DNA from: Monocercomonoides exilis
Lineage: Eukaryota > Preaxostyla > Oxymonadida > Polymastigidae
Direction: 5' to 3'
DNA length: 64,000 nucleotides
Assembly: GCA_001643675.2 (NCBI GenBank)
Contig: LSRY02000030.1
Coordinates: 1,136,001-1,200,000 of the forward strand
Position numbers and translations under genes: made by a program
Shown here: positions 36,801 to 47,206 of the stretch, piece after piece
Layout: each line of letters begins with the position of its first letter
How positions within the stretch are numbered: position 1 is the first letter of the stretch
The notes under the pieces: generated by a model
The model's input: only the letters and a program-made list of their open reading frames with translations
Database searches by the model: none
What the model was told of the DNA's origin: nothing

Positions 36801-37361
36801 CTTGATGAATATGTCTTTCCCTGCAAATGCCTCGTTCAGCCTGAACAAGATATTCACAATCTTGAAATTCAGAGATGGAATCTGACTTTCATCACCATAA
36901 TTCGCATGTGGGTCAGATCCATCAATAAACAGCCCTCCTCCACACCCTGTCTCACTCGAGCACTTGCATATCGAAAACGTGCTCCCATTCACTTTCAACA
37001 CCGACTCCCCACTCTTCAGCACCACTCTCATTCCTCCACCTTCATCACTCAAACCACTCTTGCAACTCGACATCGAACACTCATCCACCACACACTCCAC
37101 TCCATCCTCAAATGACCCCACATCAACAACACTCGCTCCAATCCTTTCATTCGTGATGTTCGCAAATGAACACCCAACAACCCTCAGAACAGGTCTGTTC
37201 CCATTTAAAAATACCTTCTTTTCCCTATTCATCTGACTTTCCTCTTCCATCATCGATATCAGACTTCTCTCTGTCACATCAGCAAATGAAACGTTCACAT
37301 TCTGAAAAGTTCCATTAGTTGAAATTGTACTGATAATGTTACAATAAAACAGTTTGCTTCG
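33801..37361 (-). CDS. Beta-helix receptor-like protein with pseudokinase tail, 5' incomplete
   Basis: One exon of 1,186 residues, starting after a plausible acceptor (ACAG at 37365-37362). No ATG is in reach, so upstream exons are missing or lost. The extracellular half (first about 730 residues) has short Asn/Val/Cys-rich strands typical of pectin-lyase-like right-handed beta-helices, with a Cys-rich insert. A strong membrane helix follows at about residues 745-775 (VFCLIFVVLFLIVLIVAVV). The cytoplasmic part ends in a kinase-like fold: RWMAPELL (APE region), GMMLWECLTLQIPFGDY (subdomain IX) and NRPSL (subdomain XI). An HRD catalytic loop, DFG and the VAIK Lys were not seen, so catalysis is unlikely. 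Such beta-helix/kinase proteins form large families in oxymonads as I recall. A surface binding/receptor role is inference. Confidence 0.8.
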   Translation of the reverse strand, partial: RSKLFYCNIISTISTNGTFQNVNVSFADVTERSLISMMEEESQMNREKKVFLNGNRPVLRVVGCSFANITNERIGASVVDVGSFEDGVECVVDECSMSSCKSGLSDEGGGMRVVLKSGESVLKVNGSTFSICKCSSETGCGGGLFIDGSDPHANYGDESQIPSLNFKIVNILFRLNEAFAGKDIFIKCYSFARQINETLFTLNYIQESLNSNNSICGRDVWSERDVDLNSLITFYYSAQVFVSGRGSDGRGCGAQSNPCVSIDCGVEHIEEGVMNAILIDGEGFVRKECVIGDLVVNSLKKTQGIVRLNCKIEKSGEKDCVMEFVNECSVERCSFQLEDGFESAHRYLMKVKNGMTKIQECKFFSFSRTVEFMKLNSSIVSVESGELKIFDSAFRDIRSTMSVLSFHEESNVTIVETRISNINCEGDVVSVGGKAKVEMKEMGVENVTLLLEGCVIGMDDAEQDVSVLNSSFGKCVNSVDKGSMMQIKNSKDVRVEICVFDGEKEDEIVNEENNRKEGLCKWNGSLVDVEKSNVEMRETTIRNSKGGGLWVSGGSVKIENGMFENNNPSIEGYPSARRNVICEGNGELNVVSVKGGDGLLPNTSLWILDEGCELGGIAAERGSSFFIPVLEEVKNISQPNGDVELMIVGKLLLPCDLSVKMSMKNGDEEEIVRKEIEEEGFVSENEIHTFITCSELEKVREETVVSVWIVFGKADSPSSTEPYILKNRSESVGKGDERIVEGGKEGKSSWAVFCLIFVVLFLIVLIVAVVIAVRWRKAKNEAKDLREIVNDTVRKDPKAFEMVTMEISPEEQWRRAEREAEKKNEEMIKKRVYEKSLGHSESSEYLLSECSCTEYILGRDSDKIPQWMLEKVDEKEEEETRKRTPSPSISSTSTTDSDSTFVRREDLCPTTSSMSNLVDAIPCSSPHEKLIVDLRDSLFMLLHGKNKTKEMAIGTLQEREQTAAQILFWVANLALHSFDEMENGLSSLSTLSPHIVLFSEHMVICIVMRSDFSSDDSSDTSSISSSTVVTSASDNDDDSLPSSAFEDDEYNRKECLRWMAPELLINKKMGATKESVAFSIGMMLWECLTLQIPFGDYEADVAGQKIVNGERPDIAAISGSSFTEVLKQCVGVEASNRPSLVWLKREFFKHFPKDAVIMTVSDAIDYEGDDEPGSAVEDTSVTWISY

Positions 37362-37363
37362 CT

Positions 37364-39382
37364 GTTTTCAAATAGAAGAAACTCAATAATATATTTTTTT
37401 TGTCCATTTTAAATGAAGAAATAAGTTTTGTTTGGCTGAAAAGTTTCAGAATCACCTGATATTGCAAATTTTTTCAATAAAAATTTCTGATTTGGAGTTG
37501 AAAGACAGAAGAGATTGAATAATGCTTCTGCTTTAATTTGGTATCAAAGTGGGATAGTTCAGCATAGCATTGTTTATGTTTTCCCTTTGAAAGATGAGAC
37601 ATCCACAGAAATACTTTCAACATCACAAGTTTAACAACAAAATCATCTTTTTCATTTTGAAACACAAGAATTCTGCAATATGATAAAAATGAGCCATTTT
37701 TGCTTTGTCATTGAAATCATAATTTTTTTTTAGAGAAAAAATTTTTTCTCTGTTAAGCTTTATATACATGAAATTTCTTTCTTTTCGCCTTTGTCTTTGT
37801 GCAAAGCAGCATGTTCAATGTGACTCTCAATCATTCAACTCAACACATCATTTTAATAACTTTTCATTCATCATCGATATTGAAATCTGAACATGCCATT
37901 CTTCTTTTAATTATTCTCCTTTTTTCATAACATTTTAATTTTTTTAACATTCGAATCATTTATTCCTTCAATTTGAACAATGCAACATTCACTTCCGATT
38001 AATGTTTTATTGTGAAAGAAATACTGATTTTCATTCATTTGACACAACATTGTCACAAGCCGCGCCATCAGAGAAAGATTTTTCATATCGTCTTTCACTT
38101 TTTTCGCTTCTTTCACATTTGCTCCCAATTACAGTTTTTTGACAATTTCTTTTAGCTTCGTCTTCTTTTTTTTTATATTCGGAATGAGCAAAAATTGAGT
38201 GAATCTGCACAAAGTCCATTCCTTTTGAGCATTGCTCTAAAAGACATCGCTTTTGGAGATTATTTTTTGGAAAACGTTTCTGACATTCACATCAACACAG
38301 ATGAATGAAACAAGGAGAAGATGACAAAAGAATAAAATAGTTACGCAGAGAAGACAAGAAAGTCAGTCCAACCGAAAAGAGAGACAAGTCACTTTCACAG
38401 AAATGGATTTGGCACTTTCTTTTCAATGAGTGTATTTTTGGAGAATTATTATCATGTTCTGACAGAACAACTATTTTATTCACAATTCAATTTGTGGGAT
38501 GCTTGAAGCAGAAGGCGTTCATTGAATATCACATGGTGTTTATATATTCAAAATCTTCATCTTCATCTTCTTCGGCAATTCAATAAACTCTCCCACTCAC
38601 TGATTTATTCTTCAACATTTCATCCTTCTGTCAATTCTGCTGCTGATTTCTTTTTCAATGTTTCTCTCTCTTGAAGCTCATCTCTTTCGTCCAAAATCAT
38701 CTTTGTTCATCTTTTTCATTACCATTTTACAAAAACACGTTTTGTTTCAAATTCTTCACAGCAAACTGTCAACAAACATTAGATACTCCACAACTGATAT
38801 TTCTTCGTTCTTCTTGTTCTTTTATTATCATCATCAAGGAAATCATGAGAGTTTCACACAGAATTTCTTCTTCTTCTTCTTCACCTTCTTTTTCTGCATT
38901 TTGAATGTTTATAAAAACAGAAATATTGGAGAACTAATGGGAAAAGGCAAACGAAGACTTTTTCTTTGAATGCATCAACTATTTGCATCAATGTTATGGA
39001 TTCATTCGCAACGTTTTTTCAATTCATTTTCATCAACCCAAAAGAAAAGTTTAATATATGAAGGAATGCGTTGCATTTGTATTGGTATTGAGAAAAAAGC
39101 AGGTTTGAAAGAATGGATTTTTGGATTATTTCATGAGTCATTAGTGATGCATGGGAAATTACAGAAAGAAAAAGGAAGAAAAAGAGAAAGAAATGAAATT
39201 TGACTGAGATATTGAAGAATTGCATTTTGAGGTGATATGAATGTAACGAGTGTCCTTATTCAAGAAGAGGAGATAAAAGGAATGAAGAGAAAAGCAAAGG
39301 GGTACAATGGGGAAGAAAAGAATAAAGAGATATGAAAAACTGCACAAAAAATGAGAAGAATGAGAAGATCAATTAATCATGA
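37364..39382. other. Intergenic, with weak coding-like scraps
   Basis: No secure gene. On the minus strand, about 38285-38030 has an open frame with Cys-rich composition (CQKRFPKNN, LEQCSKGMDFVQ). An overlapping frame at about 38200-37925 reads as helical Lys-rich protein (ANVKEAKKVKDDMKNLSL) interrupted once by TAA. These could be exons of an unrecognised gene, an upstream part of the beta-helix gene, or decayed sequence. Plus-strand frames near 38660-38970 are Phe/Ser-rich and look like chance. Confidence 0.35.
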
Positions 39383-39676
39383 ATAACTTCATCAGTCATT
39401 CCCATTCCGAATTGGAGCATTGGATTGGCTTCTTTTTTAGCCATTCTTGCTGCTAATTTAGGTTCTCTGAAGTTGGTATCTGCATTCTTCAACAATCATT
39501 TCTTTATTGATACTCTTGTTTTCTTCTCAAGAATTTTCATTTCATTTCTTCTTCTTCTCGAATTCATCGAGAATGCGATGAGAAAGAGAAAAATCAGAGT
39601 AATCCGAAAATTTCAAGAGGAAATAACTGAACAATTGAATTTTCATGAAAAAATGAATCTATTTGAAGAAGATTGA
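39383..39676 (+). CDS. Possible terminal exon of a small membrane protein
   Basis: An open frame without ATG follows a potential acceptor (CTTCATCAG, about 39394). It ends at a TGA at 39674-39676. The predicted segment has two hydrophobic stretches (ASFLAILAANLGSLKLVS; FFSRIFISFLLLLEFI), then a basic amphipathic tail (MRKRKIRVIRKFQEEI). The upstream exon was not found. The pattern is protein-like but short, so a chance frame is a real alternative. Confidence 0.3.
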   Translation: MTSSVIPIPNWSIGLASFLAILAANLGSLKLVSAFFNNHFFIDTLVFFSRIFISFLLLLEFIENAMRKRKIRVIRKFQEEITEQLNFHEKMNLFEED

Positions 39677-39861
39677 AGACTGATATTCAATGACCATTAT
39701 TGATGGGGAAAAAAAAAATGGATTTTGTGAATATTTATTATTTGAAAAAGGCGATAAAACATTTATAAAAATTCTTCAATCTTTTTTTTTTGTAATTTTG
39801 TGAAATGATGAAAATTGAAAATATTGTTTTTGAGTCACAGAACAAAATGAAACGAATTTGG

Positions 39862-41320
39862 CTAAACGTTATCAAAATAATCCGAAATATTCAACGATAA
39901 TGCATCATGATATTTTTCGTTAAGAAAATCAAATATATTATAAAAGCTGGTGATGGCATCTTCATATCCTTCTTCTTCCATCTTTTCAAGCACTTTCCTT
40001 TTCATCTCTTTTCTTTTCTCTTCTTCCGTTTCATCGTCTGAGTTTCCTTTCAACCTTTCTGAAATCTTCAAAAAGAATTTCAAACAAATACATACAGTGA
40101 AGTTTTCATTTGTTGTTTGCTGAATCTCCTTCAAAATAGAATCAATAGCCCCACTCTCCAACAAATCATCAATTTCAACTGCTCTGTTTCTCACTGCATT
40201 TCCCAATGAACAAACGCATTCTTTACCAATTTCTCTGTAATTATCCTTTGCTGCTCGATACACTTGCACAATGCTTTCAATAATCACAAAAAATTTTTCA
40301 TTTTGCAATCGACAGTAGAAAAGGAAAGTCCCCAACGTTCGGAGCCATCTCATCAATACGAATTCTTCTTTCGCTTCTTTTCCTTTTTCCTCTCCCTTTT
40401 TTCTCTCCCAATCAATATTTCTTGTCAGCTCTTCCAATTCTATTGTTGCCTCTCTCGCAAAATGAAGTTCATTCAAAATCTCTCCCTTCAAGCTTCTGTC
40501 GAACCATTGATGGTTTATAAGGAATTCCCAAGCAGATTGAAAAGATAATCGAGTAAGATTGTGTTGTTTCTGATGATATTTGATGATTTCTTTGATTTCG
40601 TTCAGGAAAAGTTTATAATCCATTTTCTATTCAAAAAAGAAGAAGAAGATAATAAAACACTATCTATAATGAAAAAGAAATGCTAACACCAAATAAGCCA
40701 AAGTTGCTAATCGCTAACAAAGCCATTTCCACTTCTTTTTGTGCTTTCTCGTCTTCCTCCTTGTTCGATGCAACTTTCAGAAGATTTGGAATACAAATTG
40801 ATATTAACTCCGTCTGGAATTTTGAACACAGTGAAATATAACATTCGCAAAGATCAATCAAAAGTTTTTCGTTCATTTCCCCTTTTTTCTTTTGATCTTC
40901 TTCAATTATCATCTGTCCGAATCTTTTATTCAGCGAAGATGTTTCAAAGCCGTCGATCCAAATTCTTTTTAGCACTTTGCAATATCCAATGTGCTTCAAT
41001 AACTCAAATGCAACTCCCATTGATATTTTCTTTTCTTCAATCATTTTACCAGTTTTATTGAACATTATAACCGTGAAAACTGATTTGAATTCTTCTTCAC
41101 ACATATGATTTATTAGTCCATTCATTTCTTCAATTTTATGTTTGCGCCCGGAGTCAGTGCTATCCTCCAATTTATGTATCAATTCTGAAAAAAAAATGTT
41201 GAAAGAAATCAAATTTTCAACAATTCAAATGCAACATTGAAACAAACCACTGAGTTTTTTTGTTACACTCCTCGTCTGCTTTTCGAAAAATATTGCATTC
41301 AGAAAATAATATATTTTCAT
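39862..41320 (-). CDS. Helical multigene-family protein, paralogue A
   Basis: Three exons (41320-41248, 41184-40688, 40626-39862) join in frame to 444 residues. Introns are 63 nt (GTTTGT...TTCAG, phase 1) and 61 nt (GTTAGC...AATAG, phase 0). The ATG at 41320 opens a frame containing FFEKQTRSVTKKLSELIHKL. The protein is all-helical and Lys/Glu-rich, with landmarks KIEEMNGLI, LLKHIGYCKVLK, LIDLCECY, LHFAREA and a terminal SLNISDYFDNV. It shares all of these with the gene at 45156-46739, including exon lengths and intron phases. The function is unknown. An armadillo/HEAT-like helical scaffold is possible. I recall similar multicopy hypothetical proteins from oxymonad genomes, not checked here. 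Confidence 0.82.
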
Positions 41321-43203
41321 ATTGGCATTGAATTCGCATATGTTTGTATAGATGAAATTGGAGAATAATTAAATTTCAAAATTGTCATAAAAATATGAGC
41401 GTTCACACTGTCATTCTATTCATTTGCATTTTTTGTTGGTTATTAAAAGATTAAAAAGGTTTTGCCAATTTGCTTTATTTGTTATGGATTCTTTGATCAA
41501 AAAGTTATCTTCGAAATGAAATATTTATTCATGGATCGAGAATGAGAGTGAACATTTTCTATTGAATTTGAAATATTATTTCATATGAAAAGAGCTGGAA
41601 ATGGTGAGATGCAATAATTAGGAATTCTGTCTGATAATTTTTGAAAATTTGATGAGATAGAAAATATATCATGTTATTTTTTGAATAATGGCATCTGTAT
41701 GAGGGCACTTTATATTGTTCAATTGGTGGCGAAGATATTTCCATCTGTAATCACTCCAAAGCCCTGGAATATGACAGATTATTTAAATGGGAACTCATCG
41801 CTTTGGGATGGGAAATGTTGAAAAGAGGGTGCAATTCATTGTATTTCCGATTGCAGATGGGATGGTGAAGAAAGCGATTGGAAAATGGATGATGGGCGGA
41901 TGTGTGGTAGAAGCGCCAGCTTCTTCGTAACAATCATGCTTCATCTGTTGCCATGTGCGGCAAAAAGGAAATGTTGAACAAGCATCACTCAGAGGATGGA
42001 GGCTCTGCCTCCTCAGGGAGTGGTCATTGCAGCATCTGTGTGGGCTCTTCCGAGACTGGCTGAGGAATGAGACGTTGGCTGAATCTTAAAAAATTCTAAT
42101 TACTGGTTTGGACAAATGCTTCAGAATTATAGCATCTTGGATGAGGGCGGATGTGTGCGATGTGAACACACACACGTGAAATAAACGAATGCATTTGAGA
42201 GATCAGAAGGGAGATGTTTTTGAGATGATAGCGATGTGTGTGGATGTAAAGAGTTTTGTGGGAACAGTTGGGAGAATTGGATGAATGGAAAGATATGAGT
42301 CGAGAGAGGGAGTTCGAAGGAACTATTTTCGTAATCGTTGACTGCTTTCTCGAAAGCGCGATGAAGGCTTTGCCATTTGGTTGCTTGCTGATCATTTCAC
42401 ACTCAGCTGACTGCGCCATGCCAACAACGGTCCAATTAGCAGGAGCAAACAGACCACACTTCTCCCACTTTCGGATACTGAATGCCTTCAACATTTGGAA
42501 CATCAAGGACTTTGCGAATACCCATCATCGACACACACACTGATTTCGATAAAGTGCTTCAGCGAGACAAGCGAACAGCTTTGCTATTTCATGCTCTTAA
42601 GCAAGCTAGCATTTCGAAAGCTGAAACGAGAATAGAAAATGCAGTTGAACCACAGCTTGTTTTTGTGGACCAGGAAAAGAAATGTTTGTTTCATTCGCTC
42701 TTTTTCTTCTTGCCTGAACGACCATTGACCTCACCTTGTTTGCATTTATTGTTCTTGATCCAAGAGATGAAATTCCATTCATATGAATTTGCTTTTTTTC
42801 TTTCAAGTTGTTTTCTTCTTCGATGCATTCTTCAATGGAAAATAAAGTTTCGCAATTTTTTTCCAAGCAAATCCATCAGATCCAAAGGCAAGCCTTATTC
42901 TCTTTTTAAGATTTTGATTACCAAAACGAATATTATTTGTTTGTGAATATTTTTTTTGAATGATTTCAAAGCGTTTATTTATTTATTTGCTTATGCATTG
43001 CAGAGATTTCTTATCTTTTGTAATAATTGATATCCAGTTTTGTTGCAAAAAATAGAAAATAAAATTGAATAACGAAATGGCAAAAATTAGCTTTTTAACT
43101 GTAGAAATTGTGAAATGATATTATATGAAAAGATTTGTTCAAATAAAGCATTCAATAAAAATAAGTAAATTAATTTTTGTTATTATTTCTTAATTATTGC
43201 ATC

Positions 43204-43255
<52 letters not shown>

Positions 43256-43295
43256 AAAAAAAAAAAAAATCATTCAACAGTCTAATTAATACACA
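41321..43295. other. Intergenic region with degraded coding-like fragments
   Basis: Base composition rises to GC-richer levels at about 41740-42560. Short protein-like runs appear there in shifting plus-strand frames: FIVFPIADGMVKKAIGKWMM (about 41835), PPQGVVIAASVWALPRLAEE (about 42010), TIFVIVDCFLESAMKALPFG (about 42325) and IPIIDTHTDF (about 42510). They are separated by stops and frame changes and do not join through obvious GT/AG introns. The pattern fits a decayed multi-exon gene of unknown family. From 42950 to 43200 the sequence is AT-rich and shows nothing. Confidence 0.35.
43206..43269. repeat. Poly-A tract, about 60 nt
   Basis: A run of 47 A (43206-43252) is followed by TC and 15 more A before T. 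It lies between degraded fragments and a minus-strand terminal exon. It could be a retroposed poly-A tail or simple-sequence expansion. Confidence 0.9.
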
Positions 43296-43867
43296 TTAAC
43301 ACCCTTCTTCTTCTCTCTCTTTCTCCTCGTATCTATCAGGGGACTCATCTGCCTGCAGCAGCATCTCCATTCTCTCAATGTTTGTCTTGTCCAGCCGGAT
43401 GCTATTCAACATCGACGGAATGCCATTCAGCGATGCCCTGAGTGATTCAATGATTCGGATGGAAGGAAAGGAAGAAGGTGCATTCAAAGGCAGATGCTGC
43501 CAGAAACGCAGGTGAACAAGGACGATGAGGGCGAGTGTCTTCACAAGCGACTGGAGGATGTCCCCGATGGTGTTGAAGAGGACCTGAAGAGAGAGAAAGA
43601 AAAGAAAGAAAGAAAGAAAGTATTAGTTGTGGAATATTTTTAATTACAAACATTTATATGTTAGATAAATTGATTATTAATATTAAAAATAAAAAATAAA
43701 TCAAAAAATTGAAAAAGAAAAGAAAGAAAAAGAAGAAATTTTCATCAAAAATGCATTAATAAATGAGGCAATACCCATTTTTCAATAAGCTCATATTGTT
43801 GCCTCTCTGATTGAAGCAGTCTATCTTTGATAATTTCTTCCAAGCCATTTATTTTTATAGAATGAAA
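43296..43867 (-). CDS. 3' exons of an unrecognised protein, 5' part missing
   Basis: Two minus-strand exons fit together. One ends at 43775 before a GTATTG donor, and its frame is open back to 43867. The terminal exon is 43583-43296, after a pyrimidine-rich acceptor ending TCTTCAG. The 191-nt intron is phase 0. The product reads LEEIIKDRLLQSERQQYELI, then a hydrophobic helix around GDILQSLVKTLALIVLVHLR, then a short polar tail ending in EEEGC. The terminal exon is GC-richer than its surroundings, like the large intact genes. No initiator ATG or upstream exon was found. The IGDILQSL segment faintly recalls cation-diffusion-facilitator helices, but this is not enough to assign a function. Confidence 0.4.
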
Positions 43868-43963
43868 TCAAAAGAATATATGTGAAACACAAAAAGAGAA
43901 AAAAAAATTGAAAACATTAAATTATCATTGCTGAAAATGTTTGAGTAATTTTTAAATATTTTT

Positions 43964-44670
43964 ATGATTTCCTTCTTTCTAATTTTTATAAAACAATGCA
44001 TAAATGTTACAAAAAATGGATTACACACCTTAATAACATCAAATACCTCAATCGTAGTCTATTCTATCTTGCCGGGCTCGCTTCGGCATCACTTGAATTG
44101 TTTCAGTCTTTGTCTAGAAATTCACGCTGATATTGGAGAATCAATTATAACCATCAAAGCAACCAAAAATGATGATTTTCCAGAAAACGTAACAAGTGTC
44201 TTTACCGATAAATACAATTCTAGTGGCATCACCATTAAACGAGAAATATGTTGAAATGAATTCGAAATCCCGAACGTGCTTGTTTCCGCATGTTATATTT
44301 ATCTTCCTTCTCCATCTCGAATTCTTTCATCTTCGCTCAACCTCAAAGCCTTTTGGAATAAAATCTCTTTCATTGCCCGATCAACAATGCAGCCCAATGT
44401 TGCGTCGACGCAGTCCCAAAGGCATTCAATTATCACGCTCACGAGCTTCATCAAAAAACTGCGAATTGTTGAAAGCTTGATTTCCTCCATCAATCTTCCT
44501 TCAGCCTGGATGGCCCACTCAAGTCACGAACAAATAACAAAATTATCCCGATATCATATAACTTTTCTCAACACATTAAATTTGAAACATTCACTGAAAT
44601 CAGCAAACACTTTGACATAACAGGAAAAATCATTTCTGACAAGGAAAGCTTCCAGATAACTCTAAATGTG
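43964..44670 (+). pseudogene. Possible decayed or multi-exon gene, galectin-like hint
   Basis: Two protein-like stretches lie on the plus strand in different frames. The first (about 44080-44245) contains CLEIHADIGESIITIKATKN and VTSVFTDKYNSSGITIK. The second (about 44510-44668) contains FETFTEISKHFDITGKI and ESFQITLN, and is followed by a consensus-like GTGAGT donor at 44669. The second stretch loosely recalls a galectin strand pair (a G-K-I turn followed by S-F-x-I-x-L). Intervening stops and the missing start mean that neither splicing nor function can be established. Confidence 0.25.
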
Positions 44671-45155
44671 AGTGTCAAAATTGAAATACAAATATGTTTT
44701 AATTTAAAAAGGGCATTGAAGCACATACACGATTAATGAATAAACTGTTGCTTTTTTGTCTCTTCTTTGTTTTGTTCTTTTCAAAGTTTTTTCGCTTCTT
44801 CTTCATATTGCTCAGAATGTTAAAATAGATATTTTTATTTTAATACTCAATTCCAGACATGTGGGATACTTTCCGACATGTTCAAAAATTTCATTGAAAT
44901 TCATTAAAGATCCTAAAAATAAATTACTGTTGGATCGATCAGAAAGAAATAAAACTCTTTCTTGCTTGCTAAAAATAGCCTTTATCGTTGGCTTCTTTGT
45001 GATTTCTTTTTTAACATAGATTTTTTTTCAACTAGACAAAGGAATTGAGTTTGGCCTTTATCTTTGTTTTGTTAATTTTCGACAATATTGTTTTTGTTTT
45101 TCTGTTTCTCATTTGATATTTTGCTGCAAGTTGATCTTTGCTAATAATAGGCAGG

Positions 45156-46739
45156 ATGGAAATGTGCAATGAAGATAAATCCAATGATGATGTTCAGGAG
45201 CAATCACTTGCAAATAAGTTTTCAAGTTTGTGCATATTTTCTATTTTTTGAATGCTCAGCGCTTTCCGTCAAAATAAATTTTTTTGAAGAGTTGTTTTCT
45301 GAGCTTGAAGATTGCAATGAAGATGAGCAGAGAAAGAAAATTGAAGAAATGAATGGATTGATTGATGGAATGAATTTGAAAGAATTTATATCAATTTACA
45401 CAAAAAAACTATTAAACAAAATGAACAAAATGATTGAAGAAAAGAAAATGTCAATGGAAAATACAATTTTGCTGCTGAAACATGTTGGATATTGCAATGT
45501 GCTGAAAAACGTGTGGGATCCATGCTTTTATGCATCTTCGCTGAGAGGAAGATTCGAACAGATGATTATTGAAGAAGAAAAGAAAAATGAGGAAAACGAA
45601 GAAAGTCTTCTTGTTGATCTTTGCGAATGCTATTTTTTGTTGAACAGGTGGGCTTCTTCAAATCTATTTCCGGTTTGCGTTCCCTGTCTTCTGAAAGTTT
45701 CTTTGAACAAGGAGAAAAACGAAGAAGCACAAAAAAAAGTGGAAACGGCTTTGTTGGCTTTGTCAAGTATTGGACAATTTCAAGTGTGTTGAGCTGGCTT
45801 GATTGCTTGATTGCAAAATTAAAATGTGTTATTATTTGTATTTTTCTTATCTTTTATTAGGAAGTGAGAAATGAACTGTTCTTGATTGAAATCAAAGAGA
45901 TTATCCAATGTCATCAGAAACATAACAATCCTACTCGACTTGCCTATCAATCTTCTTGGCAATTTTTGATAGACAGATTTTACAAAGACAAAAGCTTGAA
46001 TGAAGTGATTGTGAATGAATTACACTTTGCAAGAGAAGCAGCAAGAGAACTGGAAGAGCTAACAAAGTGCTTAAATTGGAAGAATAAATTTGAGGAAATG
46101 AGCAAAGAAGAAGCGAATGAAGTGATAGTTATTCGGAGATGGTTCAAAACACTTGAGATTTATTTTTTATGTTGTCAATTATGGAATGAAGAATACGTTG
46201 GACTTATCAACAGTCTTGTTCAGTTATTTCGAGCAGCAAGAGAAAATAAAAGAGAAATCAGTTACAAGTGCATTCATTCCTTGAGAAATGCAGTACTAAA
46301 TAGAGATGTGAAAGTTGATATCTTATTGAAAGGAGGAGCAGTTGATGCTGTTTTGGAGGAGATTCAGAGGCCAACATTGGATGACGATTTTGCATGCGAA
46401 AGCTTACATTACTTTATGTTTGTTTCGAGTCGATTGAAAGAAAAGGAGGATGATGAAATGGAAGAAGAGGAAGAAGAAGAGGAGTTTGATGAGGGGGATG
46501 AAGAGAGAGATGATGAGAAGGAAGAAGAGAAGGAAGATGAAAAGGATGGAAAGAAGAAAGAAGAAAAAGAGGAAGCGAAAAGAAAGGCTACGAAAAGGAA
46601 GGTTTTTGAAAAGCTGGAGGAAGAAGGATACGAAGATACCATCACCAGCTTTTATAAAATATTCGATTTTATTAGCCTCACATTTAGTTATGATTTCAAA
46701 TTATCTTTGAATCTTTCTGATTATTTTGTAAATGTTTGA
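45156..46739 (+). CDS. Helical multigene-family protein, paralogue B
   Basis: Three exons (45156-45225, 45290-45783, 45861-46739) join to 480 residues. Introns are 64 nt (GTTTGT...GAAG, phase 1) and 77 nt (GTGTGT...ATTAG, phase 0). The first intron's acceptor could instead be CTCAG near 45258, which would add a few residues. Exon sizes of 70 and 494 nt mirror the 73 and 497 nt of the paralogue at 39862-41320. Shared landmarks are KIEEMNGLID, LLKHVGYCNVLK, LVDLCECYFLL, VNELHFAREA, GGAVDAVLEEIQRPTL and the terminal LNLSDYFVNV. This copy has an extra acidic/Lys stretch of about 45 residues (46450-46590). The function is unknown. Confidence 0.82.
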
Positions 46740-46810
46740 ATCAAAAGCGCTTTTTCTATTTCTGACTTTTCGGAAATTGTTTTTGTTAAGTCAGAAAAAG
46801 AAAGGAAACA

Positions 46811-46873
46811 AAAGAAGAAGAAGAAGAAGAAGAAGAAGAAGAAGAAGAAGAAGAAGAAGAAGAAGAAGAAGAG
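46811..46873 (+). repeat. (GAA)n triplet tract
   Basis: About 20 GAA/AAG triplets begin 72 bp after the stop of paralogue B. The complementary TTC tract lies 130 bp further on, so the two could pair in a transcript or form an intrastrand structure. Confidence 0.9.
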
Positions 46874-46986
46874 AGGAAGAATTTGATAACAATCCGAAAA
46901 GAGTCTTTTTTATTGGTACGTACAATTCCAATTTATTCTTCATCTATCTCCTTCAACAACTTCTTCAAAAACAACAACAACAACAA

Positions 46987-47040
46987 CTTCCTCCTCCTCC
47001 TCCTCCTCATCTTCTTCTTCTTCTTCTTCTTCTTCTTCTT

Positions 47041-47071
<31 letters not shown>

Positions 47072-47099
47072 TTCGTCGTCTTCTTCTTCTTCCTCTTCT

Positions 47100-47158
<59 letters not shown>

Positions 47159-47206
47159 TTCTTCCTCTTCTTCCTCTTCTTTTTCTTCTTCCTCTTCTTC
47201 TTCTTT
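46987..47206 (+). repeat. (TTC/TCC)n tract, 220 nt
   Basis: A pyrimidine-only tract, first CTC, then about 25 pure CTT triplets, then mixed CTT/CCT units to about 47206. Frames over it would read poly-Leu/Phe/Ser and are not genes. Confidence 0.9.

Noticed and set aside
33871-37236. Plus-strand Ser/Thr/Pro/His-rich frames, up to 282 aa
   Set aside because: Antisense to the beta-helix/pseudokinase gene. The minus-strand product has recognisable domains.
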